From positions 124,001 to 188,000 of the forward strand of contig DOTG01000015.1 in the NCBI GenBank assembly GCA_003512955.1: a stretch of DNA of 64,000 bases, in the 5' to 3' direction. The stretch comes from Marinilabiliales bacterium (lineage in GTDB: Bacteria; Bacteroidota; Bacteroidia; Bacteroidales; SZUA-534). Positions 26,283 through 35,200 of this stretch are shown piece after piece. The notes beneath the pieces were generated by a model that was given only the letters and a program-made list of their open reading frames with translations, was not told the DNA's origin and ran no database searches. Made by a program: the position numbers and the translations under genes. Each line of letters begins with the position of its first letter. Within the stretch, counting starts at the first letter, position 1.

Positions 26283-27182
26283 TTACGATTTTCTTGTAAT
26301 TTGTGCGTGTCTTTCGGCATGGTAGCTTGAACGCACCATGGGGCTGCTTTCCACAAAGGTAAAGCCTTTTTTTAAACCTTCCTCTTTGTAAAACTGAAAT
26401 TGTTCAGGAGTTATGAATTCTACCACTGGTAATAAGTGGGGATTGGGTTGCAGATATTGTCCAATGGTAACAACTTTAACACCTGTTTGTATTAAATCGT
26501 CCATAGTTTTTAATACTTCCCCGGGTTTTTCGCCCAAACCTACCATGATACCCGATTTGGCTGTAATCCCCGATGCGGCAATGTATGCCAAAATACTTAG
26601 GCTGCGTATGTAGCGGGCATGGCTTCTCACTTTTGGGGTCAACCGTTCCACAGTTTCCAGGTTGTGCGATATTACTTCGGGGGCAGCATCTATCACTAAT
26701 TGAATGTATTTTGTTTCTCCATTAAAATCAGGAATTAACGATTCCTGGGTAATCCCGGGGTTAAGCTCTTTGATCTTACGGATGGTAACCGCCCAGAAGG
26801 CTGCGCCGCCATCCGCTAAATCATCACGGGTAACGGAAGTAATGACCGCATGTTTTAGTTTCAATGTCTGAATGGTTTTTGCTAAACGTTCCGGTTCACC
26901 CCAATCCACCGCATCGGGGATTTGGTTGGGGACTGAGCAAAAACGGCAATTGCGGGTACATTTGTTTCCCAGGATCATAAAGCTGGCAGTTCCGGCATTC
27001 CAGCACTCCCCTTTGTTGGGGCAGTTTCCACTGGTGCAGATGGTATGCAGTTTATGTTCATTTATTAAATGAAAAACCTGGCTGTACGGCTTTCCTTTGG
27101 GCATTTGTGCCTTCATCCAATGGGGTAGGCGTTGAGGTTTTACAGGTTCCGGGGATGTATTTATAATGTCGGTAATTTCCAT
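26283..27182 (-). CDS. lipA: Lipoyl synthase
   Basis: Radical SAM enzyme that inserts two sulfur atoms into octanoyl groups on E2 and H proteins. The auxiliary cluster motif is CTSGNCPNKGEC (Cys49, Cys54, Cys60) and the radical SAM motif is CTRNCRFC (Cys75, Cys79, Cys82). The C-terminal VESSPMVRSSYHAERH holds the conserved RSSY Ser that ligates the auxiliary cluster. The length (299) is normal. No lipB lies beside it. Confidence 0.97.
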   Translation of the reverse strand: MEITDIINTSPEPVKPQRLPHWMKAQMPKGKPYSQVFHLINEHKLHTICTSGNCPNKGECWNAGTASFMILGNKCTRNCRFCSVPNQIPDAVDWGEPERLAKTIQTLKLKHAVITSVTRDDLADGGAAFWAVTIRKIKELNPGITQESLIPDFNGETKYIQLVIDAAPEVISHNLETVERLTPKVRSHARYIRSLSILAYIAASGITAKSGIMVGLGEKPGEVLKTMDDLIQTGVKVVTIGQYLQPNPHLLPVVEFITPEQFQFYKEEGLKKGFTFVESSPMVRSSYHAERHAQITRKS

Positions 27183-27287
27183 ATTTTTCTGTTGAAATGT
27201 TACTGGCGAATGAACAGAATATTTGTCGAAATGTTTAAGGACTCGACAGGTTGCTCGTTAAATTCAAACTTTTTGGTTGAATTTTGT

Positions 27288-27295
27288 TAGATTTG
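27288..27295 (+). promoter_or_regulatory. -7 box before the VOC gene (TAGATTTG)
   Basis: Exact TAnnTTTG 20 nt before the ATG. A TTTG at 27272 is too close to serve as a normal -33 box. Confidence 0.45.
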
Positions 27296-27315
27296 AACAA
27301 ATTAGAACTTTTTAA

Positions 27316-27717
27316 ATGGAACAGCGATTGACGTTTATTACCCTGGGGGTTGCAAATTTGAAAGAATCCATCGGTTTTTATGAAAATAACTTTGGCTGGA
27401 AACCCTCTGCCATGAGCAATGAACATTTGATTGTGTATGAACTGAATGGACTGTTTTTGTCGTTGTATAGCCGCAATGCTTTGGCCCACGATGCCTTGGT
27501 TAATCCCGATGGCAGCGGTTTTAAAGGATTTACTTTGGCACATAATGTTCATAGTGAAAGAGAGGTGGATGATTTGGTCAATCATCTCCGGAATAAAGGG
27601 GTTAAGGTGGTAAAAGAACCTCAAAAGGTATTTTGGGGCGGGTATAGCAGTTATGTGTCCGATCCTGATGGCAACCTTTGGGAAATTGCCTTTAATCCTT
27701 ATCTAAAGTTGGAATAA
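27316..27717 (+). CDS. VOC-superfamily (glyoxalase-like) protein
   Basis: A protein of 133 residues with two beta-alpha-beta-beta-beta modules. Residues 1-55 (RLTFITLGVANLKESIGFYENNFGWKP) and 70-130 (VFWGGYSSYVSDPDGNLWEIAFNP) match the VOC pattern, with possible metal ligands near the N-terminus and Glu127. Members include glyoxalases, dioxygenases and antibiotic-binding proteins; the exact role cannot be told. It stands alone, divergent from lipA. Confidence 0.88.
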   Translation: MEQRLTFITLGVANLKESIGFYENNFGWKPSAMSNEHLIVYELNGLFLSLYSRNALAHDALVNPDGSGFKGFTLAHNVHSEREVDDLVNHLRNKGVKVVKEPQKVFWGGYSSYVSDPDGNLWEIAFNPYLKLE

Positions 27718-27857
27718 TCATACAAATACAATTTTAATGATGAATTAATCATGAGAGCCAGTCTTCATAACAACCGAAAATGATTATTTCATGACGTATT
27801 CTCCTGCTAAAGCCGGGCAGGCTATGTGAATTTAGTTTAAAAATTAAAAAGAAACAC

Positions 27858-28679
27858 ATGAAAACTTTTCTTTCAACAGTATTAGGGGTATTAATTGCTG
27901 GACAGATAATAGCCCAACAGGTGATCAAACTTTGGGAAACCCAAGCAGTTTTAGACGTTCCGGAATCGGTACTTTGCGATGATTCAGTTGTGTATGTGAG
28001 CTGTGTAAATGGCAACCCCGCTGATAAAGATAACAATGGGTACATTGCACGTTTAGCCACCGATGGTAAAATTATGCAGCAGCATTGGTTTGACGGTTTG
28101 CATGCCCCTAAGGGAATGGCTGTGCATGGCGCATTGCTTTATGTTTCCGATATTGATCGGGTAGCTGTTATTGCGCGGGACAAAGGCAAGTTGCTTCGGT
28201 TTATTGATATTCCGGGTACAAAGTTTTTGAACGATGTTACGGTGAGCGGACAAGGTGTAGTGGCAGTTTCCGACATGTCGGATCAAGCAATTTATCTGAT
28301 TAAGGGCAAAAAAGCCGAATTGCTGCTTAAAAATGAGAAGCTTGATCATGTGAACGGCCTGTATTGGGAGAAAAATACGCTATATGTTGGGGTAGCCAAT
28401 GCCATTTTAGCTGTTGATATTGAAACACGGAATGTTACCACTGTGGTTGAAAATACCGGAGGTATCGATGGGTTGGAGCGATTTGAAGGCAATCGGTTTT
28501 TGATTTCCGATTGGAAAGGAAAAGTACAGGTTGTTGGCCCTGATGTGCCGCCTGTTGAAGTCCTCAATGTTGCTGCCGAAAAATACAACGCCGCCGATAT
28601 TGATTATTCGGCCAAAACACATATACTATTTATTCCCACATTTTTTGGAAACAGCGTAGCTGCTTACCGGGTGGAATAG
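27858..28679 (+). CDS. Exported SMP-30/gluconolactonase-like beta-propeller
   Basis: A signal peptide (1-20, ending in IAQQ) is followed by a six-bladed propeller of about 250 residues with repeated strand patterns such as PKGMAVHGALLYVSDIDRVAVI, LDHVNGLYWEKNTLYVGVAN and IDGLERFEGNRFLISDW. The conserved Asn and Asp of HVNGLYW and GIDGLERF are the metal-binding places in the SMP-30 family. It may be a lactonase or only a binding propeller. It is a single gene. Confidence 0.82.
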   Translation: MKTFLSTVLGVLIAGQIIAQQVIKLWETQAVLDVPESVLCDDSVVYVSCVNGNPADKDNNGYIARLATDGKIMQQHWFDGLHAPKGMAVHGALLYVSDIDRVAVIARDKGKLLRFIDIPGTKFLNDVTVSGQGVVAVSDMSDQAIYLIKGKKAELLLKNEKLDHVNGLYWEKNTLYVGVANAILAVDIETRNVTTVVENTGGIDGLERFEGNRFLISDWKGKVQVVGPDVPPVEVLNVAAEKYNAADIDYSAKTHILFIPTFFGNSVAAYRVE

Positions 28680-29076
28680 TTTGTTATAGTTGGTGGGGGA
28701 TTGAAATCAGAGATTTAGTTTTTATGGCAAACGTCTGATTTTATTGATTGATTTTACTGCAACAAATCTGTTTATACTGACTTGAATCACCTAAAATCCG
28801 CAGGTGAAATAATAATGGTCAAGAAGTAGAGACGTTTAGTACGGTGCACTTCTCATGATTACAAGAGAAAAGCATGACTTAAAATATTAATTTTCATTAA
28901 TCCCTTTTTAGGTAAGAAATATCGGTAGTTGCACAGAAATCGGCACAAATAGCAATGCCATCCTCACCTCTTTTCAACGATCCCCAAATATAGCGGCCTT
29001 ATTCCAAAATACCACAATCAAGATATTGATATCCAATAAAATGAAATACTAAACCATGTTGAGGGTATGTACCTTT
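28680..29076. other. Gene-free stretch of 397 bp before fic
   Basis: No convincing frame on either strand. It holds one copy of the dispersed element (28790-28890) and AT-rich sequence. No tRNA or terminator is evident. Confidence 0.7.
28790..28890 (+). repeat. Dispersed intergenic element, copy B
   Basis: About 101 nt similar to 18552-18650. Two local hairpins are possible: TCACCT with AGGTGA around ATCCGC at the 5' end, and AGAAGT (28822-28827) with ACTTCT (28848-28853). In copy A the second helix ends in a G-C pair where this one has T-A, a compensating change. Confidence 0.75.
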
Positions 29077-29859
29077 TTAGTCTTGGTCATCAACCCCCAT
29101 TATAGTCATTAGTAAAAAATCTAAGCTTTTTGAATAATTCAAATCCTCATACTCTAATCCTAGCTTTCTAATATTATTGTAATAATCTTTGATTTTTTTA
29201 TAATAGTTCTTTTCTAATTGAACCGAAGTCGCTTTTTGTCCTATTTTCTCAATCAAAAACCATTTTTCAATCAATCTTGCAGTGCGTCCATTACCATCTT
29301 GAAAAGGATGAATTTTCACGAAAACCAGATGTAACAAAGAAGCATAATAAAAAATTTCAAATGGATTTAAATCAGTGCGTTGCAATAAGTCAATGTCATT
29401 AAACAATTTATCAATCTCTGACTTTACTTTTTCAGGGCTGGCTGCAACATATTCTATTTTATCATCGCTATTGATTGCAAACATTGGATTACTCCGAATC
29501 AATCCTTGTTGACTTTTCGGTAGGAGGTTTTTGCTCAAAATCGAGTGTGCCTTTTGAACATTCTCAAAAGTCAGTTTATTGTTGTCAATAAAATCGTAAG
29601 CTGAATATAAATCATCAGCTTTTTTGGTATAATCCGGTTTGAATTTTACTTTTAAAAATTTGTGTTTGAAATAACTATCAAAATCGATATCCTCTCCCTC
29701 AATCTTTGATGAATAAACAGATGAAACGGATTTGTAAAATTTAAAATAATCAACCGGCATATCAACCTTTTTTATCTTATCAATTTTATCCAAAGGCGAT
29801 TCTTTTACATTTTTTGTGTAATCGTCAAGCAGTTTATCTATCAGAATTTCAAAATCCAT
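29077..29859 (-). CDS. Fic-domain protein (AMP transferase type), self-inhibited
   Basis: A protein of 260 residues. The core Fic motif HPFQDGNGRTAR (184-195) is complete, so the catalytic His184 and the nucleotide-binding loop are in place; such enzymes transfer AMP to target proteins. An N-terminal inhibitory helix SSKIEG (50-55) matches (S/T)xxxE(G/N), placing the protein in the self-inhibited class with the helix on the same chain. The gene is AT-rich and Lys/Asp-rich compared with its neighbours, pointing to acquisition. The target is unknown. Confidence 0.92.
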   Translation of the reverse strand: MDFEILIDKLLDDYTKNVKESPLDKIDKIKKVDMPVDYFKFYKSVSSVYSSKIEGEDIDFDSYFKHKFLKVKFKPDYTKKADDLYSAYDFIDNNKLTFENVQKAHSILSKNLLPKSQQGLIRSNPMFAINSDDKIEYVAASPEKVKSEIDKLFNDIDLLQRTDLNPFEIFYYASLLHLVFVKIHPFQDGNGRTARLIEKWFLIEKIGQKATSVQLEKNYYKKIKDYYNNIRKLGLEYEDLNYSKSLDFLLMTIMGVDDQD

Positions 29860-29877
29860 TTACAAAAATCATTACAA

Positions 29878-29885
29878 CAAAGATA
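29878..29885 (-). promoter_or_regulatory. -7 box for fic (TATCTTTG)
   Basis: Exact TAnnTTTG on the minus strand, 18 nt before the fic ATG, giving a very short leader. Confidence 0.5.
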
Positions 29886-30189
29886 CTCTTTTAATCCTTG
29901 TTTTAAAATCAGGGGTTTTTGAATACGTACAGCTTTTTCTGGCATTACCCACAACGTGGGATATATGCAAACAAAAAACAGCAGTCAATTTTTGATAATT
30001 CCGGGTTGTTTTTATAAAAACGTGGTCATGGTAAAATTGTCTAAATAATTCAAAAACAATCAACTATACTGTATGTATATGTATTGTATATGTTTTATTT
30101 TTTTTGGTATGGTTGAAGTATGTAGCCATTTTTTGGGATTATGTGTATTAAAGCTGAATTTTATTTGAAATTCTGAACAAAACTATATT
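29886..30189. other. AT-rich gene-free stretch between fic and the T9SS cluster
   Basis: No supported gene. It holds a small inverted repeat, CCCAC-AA-CGTGGG (near 29948), and alternating TATGTATATG-type sequence near 30070-30092. The last 20 nt before 30190 carry TTTATTTG, one base off a -7 box. Confidence 0.6.
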
Positions 30190-32136
30190 ATGAGAAAAAT
30201 CACACTATTATTTTTTGCAACCTTATTTTTACCCTGGGTAGCATTTTCGCAGACTCAACTGGTAATTGAGGTCACTACCGATAACTATCCCGATGAAACC
30301 TATTGGGTTGTTTATGGTTTAAACCACACTGTGATAAAGCAAAGCGGTACCCTTTTAAAACAAACCACGCACCGCGACACGTTGGCTTTAACCTCAGAGA
30401 ACTGTTTTTACTGGACTATCTATGATAAATACAGCGATGGTATGAGCAGTTCAGGAGGTGGCGATTACAAGTTATACTTAGATGGGGCTTTGGTGGCTCA
30501 ATGCGAGGACCCCAATTTTGGGGACAGCATTTCAGTTTATAACCTGGGAGCAGCCTGTACCGCAAATGATGCAGCCCTGTTGTATGTCGATATGCTTTAT
30601 TATCTAAGTAGAGAACCTCAAAATATTAGTGTCGGTTTATTAAACATGGGCAACGGACCTATTACCAGTATTGAAGGATTTTATAAGGTAAACGGTGTTG
30701 CCAGTGCCGCCAAAACAATCAGTGGCTTAAACATCCCGGTTGGGGGTTTGGTAACCATCCAGCATCCCGATGTTTTTAATTTTGAAACCGCCGGTGCTTA
30801 TAGCATCGAATTTACACTTACCCGGGTAAATGGATTTGAAGATGCTGCAACAGTTAATAACATTGCTTTAAAAGAGGTTGAGGTGGTGGATGGAATGGTA
30901 CGGAAAAACATGGTAGAAATGGTTACCAGTGCCTATTGTCCATCTTGTCCTGAGGCAAATGCACAGGTAGAGAGTGTGCTTTTTGCAAATCCGGGAACAT
31001 TTTCCATAGCTAAATACCTGCCATCGTGGTGGGGCGATTTAAAATATGTTCCAGGTAACGATCAACGGATAGACATGTATAATGTCGGCGGTGCACCTTT
31101 TCTGTTTTTAAACGGGTCGTTAATTACTTATTGGCCAACATTTACCGAAGAAACGTATGAAAATTATTTGGGTGAAGTGACTGGTTTAAAAATTGGAATA
31201 AATTCATATATGGAAGGTGATAGTATTTTTGCCACGGTAACTATTGATGCCAAAGAAACCCTTACAGGTTCGTTTTCTTTGCGCGGAGTGGCAGTACAAT
31301 ACCTGTGTCATGAAAATACCAAGGGGTCCGATTATTACTACCCCACGTATGGCTATTTGCCAAATCCTGAGGGGATTCAGTTGACTAACTTTGTTGAGGG
31401 AGAAACCTACACCTTTGATATTGCCGGAAGTATTAAAGATTATCCCTTGGAAACCGGAAGTTTACAAGATATGATTGTAACCTTTTATGTTCAAAACAAC
31501 GAAGATAGAGCTATTTTACAGTCAGAAAATATCAAACTATCTTATACAAGTGTTGAACCTGCATTTTCATTCAACATTGAAAATGGAGTTGCCGGTGTGG
31601 ATACCGCAGGACTAAAACTTGTGGCAACTTCGAACCGGAACCTGTTTAATACTGATGGCCGGCCCATCAACAACATTAATGATCATATTGTATTTAAAAA
31701 AGATGCCATTACCGGAGCGGCAGTCCCGTTTACAGCTTCCATCGATTCCGTAGCCCTTAAAGTAACTATTAAACCTATCTATGGATGGACTACCGGAAGC
31801 ACCTATTATGTGGTATTAAAAGATTTTGCAACTCTTGATGGGCTTACCTTAGAAAATGATACGTTGGTGTTTACTACGCTTCCATACATAAGCGTACACG
31901 AGCAGACGGCAGAATTGGTGAAAGTTTATCCAACCATTGTCTCAAACGTCATTCATATCCAAAGCCAGAAAATGGTAACAGTGGATGTTTGCAATTCCTT
32001 GGGACAGGTTGTTATGCAAGTAGGCCAAGTGAATGGCCATTATGTATTGCCTGTTAATAAATTATCAAAAGGGTTTTACTTTTTAAAAGTTCAAGATACT
32101 GTTCAAAAGCAAGTGGTAAAGTTTCTCAAACAGTAG
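30190..32136 (+). CDS. Omp28-like thioredoxin-fold protein with type A T9SS domain
   Basis: The signal peptide ends at about residue 20 (AFSQTQ). An N-terminal beta domain (about 22-120, with LVIEVTTDNYPDETYWVVY and GDSISVYNLG) is shared with the gene at 38297. The Omp28-like thioredoxin region starts near 235 and has SAYCPSCPEA (Cys250, Cys253) and the cis-Pro loop VGGAPFLFLNGS. The C-terminus (about 575-648) is a type A sorting domain with KVYPTIVSNVIHI and GFYFLKVQDTVQKQVVKFLKQ. It is exported through the type IX system, perhaps acting as a surface thiol-disulfide protein. Confidence 0.9.
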   Translation: MRKITLLFFATLFLPWVAFSQTQLVIEVTTDNYPDETYWVVYGLNHTVIKQSGTLLKQTTHRDTLALTSENCFYWTIYDKYSDGMSSSGGGDYKLYLDGALVAQCEDPNFGDSISVYNLGAACTANDAALLYVDMLYYLSREPQNISVGLLNMGNGPITSIEGFYKVNGVASAAKTISGLNIPVGGLVTIQHPDVFNFETAGAYSIEFTLTRVNGFEDAATVNNIALKEVEVVDGMVRKNMVEMVTSAYCPSCPEANAQVESVLFANPGTFSIAKYLPSWWGDLKYVPGNDQRIDMYNVGGAPFLFLNGSLITYWPTFTEETYENYLGEVTGLKIGINSYMEGDSIFATVTIDAKETLTGSFSLRGVAVQYLCHENTKGSDYYYPTYGYLPNPEGIQLTNFVEGETYTFDIAGSIKDYPLETGSLQDMIVTFYVQNNEDRAILQSENIKLSYTSVEPAFSFNIENGVAGVDTAGLKLVATSNRNLFNTDGRPINNINDHIVFKKDAITGAAVPFTASIDSVALKVTIKPIYGWTTGSTYYVVLKDFATLDGLTLENDTLVFTTLPYISVHEQTAELVKVYPTIVSNVIHIQSQKMVTVDVCNSLGQVVMQVGQVNGHYVLPVNKLSKGFYFLKVQDTVQKQVVKFLKQ

Positions 32137-32271
32137 TAGTAGGTAGTAGTATGAAAGCGCTGCATGAAAATGCAGTGCTTTTAAACCTCGCAATGTTTAA
32201 ATGTTTTTGCCACCCAACAATGAGATTATACGATACAAAAAACAAACACAAATTTAAATTTAAAACAAATC

Positions 32272-35200
32272 ATGATGAGAAAACTATTCTTTAGAATGCT
32301 GGCCTATCTCATGTTACTCACGCTTTATGTGCCGTTGCATGCCCAGGACAGTAATTTATCCAACAGCTTGCTTACCCCGCGAATTTCCACTGATGAAAAT
32401 GCGGTACCAGCAGTTAGTTTGAGGAACGATCCAATGGTGATCGGCCCCGATCTTTATAATCAAATGGGTGCAATTTCTGACTACACTCTTGTGAATGTGG
32501 AATATACATTTACCGATTTTGATGAATATACTTCATTTGCTGCTGAAGATTTTGAGGTACCGGAATCTCAATCTATGGAAATTGCGTTTGTCCGCACCAC
32601 AGTTTATACACCATTTTCATTAGATATGATAAATAGCTTCAATGTAATAGTGTATAGCGATGCCAACGGTACCCCGGGAACCGAATTCAAGGTAGTGGAA
32701 AATAATACCAATTCCTACTTTGAGCCTTATGTGTCAAACAGCTATATTTACGATATGACCCTGAAACTGGCAGAAAACATAACCCTTCCTGCCGGGAAAT
32801 ACTGGATTTGTATTCAGGCAGTGAGTGATGTTTCTGAAGAAAACGCGTACAACCAGCCAGGTTTCTGGATCACGCATGTGCTTCAATCAAGTGGTGATGC
32901 CATTGGGTATCAGGCCCATTTTAAAAACCCGGGTGGGGGATACCAATCCATTTATACATGGAAAGATATGACCACCTTTTGGAAAACGGCAGCCGGATTT
33001 GACAGGGGGTTGTATAATTTCAATTTTGCTTTGTTTGGGCCTGCAAAAACCAATGATTTGGCTGTTACCGACATTACGGCCCCAACCAGTGGCGCCGAAC
33101 TTTCCGATGCCGAAGAAATTACCGTGACTATTCAAAACCACGGTACTGCTCTGCAAGCCGATGGCAGTTATCAGGTACGTTGCCGTGTGAACGGAGGTGC
33201 ATGGACCGATGCTGAAGAGGGTTTGGAAGTAGCCTCAGGTAATGAAATCAGCTATACGTTCCATGAAGTGCTCGATCTTTCAGCTAAAGACGTTTATAAC
33301 ATTGATGTAGAAGTTGTTTCTGCTTCCGATGAAAATCTGGCAAACAATAGTTACTCGGTGCAAGTTGAAAACTTTGGAGTTATTTATCCAGCAGTACCTA
33401 ATGCCAAGGTGGTTTATACTACTTGCGAAGGGACTTTTACCGACCATGGCGGGCTGGGAGATGTTACCGTAAGTTATTCCGATGATACCGTGGTATTTGT
33501 GCCAGGTTCAGCGAATTCAAGAATCCGCCTGGAATTTTACAATACCGGAATGAGCGGTGCTTATTGTTTCCATTTTTACAATGGCAGCAGTACCGATGCC
33601 CCTGAACTGGGTGATTTGGAAACTTTTAACGGAAACACCGGCGTATTTCCTCAGGAAGTTCATGGAATGGTTATCGAAGGTGTGAACCCCGAAGGAGCCT
33701 TAACCATTATTATCCCCGGTTTCGATACAGGTTCTTCCTCAAATAACGTGATGGCTAAAGTTAGCTGTGTTCCAAACGTAGAACATGATTTTCGGGTGGT
33801 GGATGTTAACTTTAGCAAACCCTACAGCTGGGAAACCGAAACCATTCAGCTATCAGCAAGGGTTCACAACCGGGGAAGTCTGGAGTCAACTCCGATGGTT
33901 ACTTTCTTTGCCAACGATTTGGAATTGGGTTCGGTAACTTCAACAGTATTAAAATACGGCGAAACAGGTAAGGCTTCATTTGTATGGACACCTGCCGAAG
34001 CCGGAAACTATACCATTACTGCAAAAGTTCCTGCCGATCAGGGAGCTTATGCTACTGACAAAGAATTTAGCAAAGATCATGAAATTTACCCGTTGGGATA
34101 TTTGGTAGAAGGTTTTGAAGGTGAAATGTTCCCACCCGAAGGTTGGGTGTCAAAAAAACCAGGTGCTACCAGCCGTATCCTTGAATGGTATAACGAAAGG
34201 CCATATATTGAGGGTAAATATACACTAAGCTGTGGTGCTGATACTCTGATAACACCGAAGCTGAATATATTAGCTACCGATACTTTGAGATTTATATATG
34301 GGGCGGGCTTTTTTGGGATGACATGTAATATTGTGTATGCACCAACCCTTAATGGTCCCTGGAAAAATGCCCATACCGTTAGCTATGGTGCCCCTAATGT
34401 CTCAGAATATAATGCACCTTTGAAAAAAGCTGCCGGCGCCAATTATATCGGTTTTGCCATTAGTGGCGGCGGTGGTAGCATTGATTTTATCCGTGGTGTT
34501 GAACGTTTTTTCAACGATAATGATTTGGCTATTACCTCTTTCGTTGGAAAAACGGATCCTCAAGTAGGTATATCAAACAACTATTCCTTAACAATCAGGA
34601 ACTTAGGAAAAGGGACTCTTAACGGAAGCGATTATACTGTTAAACTATGGAAGGAAGTGGATGGCGTTGCTACACTTTTAAACACGATCAACGGAACTGA
34701 AGTTGCTTTTGCCAACTATCAAACATTTGATATACCGGTTACTTTTACCACACCTGAAAAAGGAGTTGTTTATGCAACCGTTGATTATACTAATGATCAG
34801 GATGTTTTAAACAATACATCGGAAAAACTCGATTTAACCGTTATTAAAGCTGGATTTGAGTATGTGTTTGAAGGAAATGACGACATAACCTTAGATGATT
34901 ATTATACTTGGTCAGGTTATTATGCCAACTATTCAGAGGTTATCTACCATAAAGATTCTTTGGGCGTAAAAGGTGAAATCAATGCGCTATCGTTGTTCTA
35001 TAATTTTGGATGGGACTATAACCTACCCATTCAGATTTATATTGCCGAAACTAACAATAACGAATTGAACAGTGGATTCTTATCCACCAAGGATATGGTT
35101 AAGGTTTTTGATGGCACAGTTTCAGTAGAATTCACAAATGACCAATATAAACAGTTATATATACCTTTCGACATTTCGTATTTGTATTCTGGCAATAAAA

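Noticed and set aside
27235..27624. Minus-strand frame of 129 residues opposite the VOC gene
   Set aside because: Antisense to a clear VOC-fold gene with its own -7 box; no family features.
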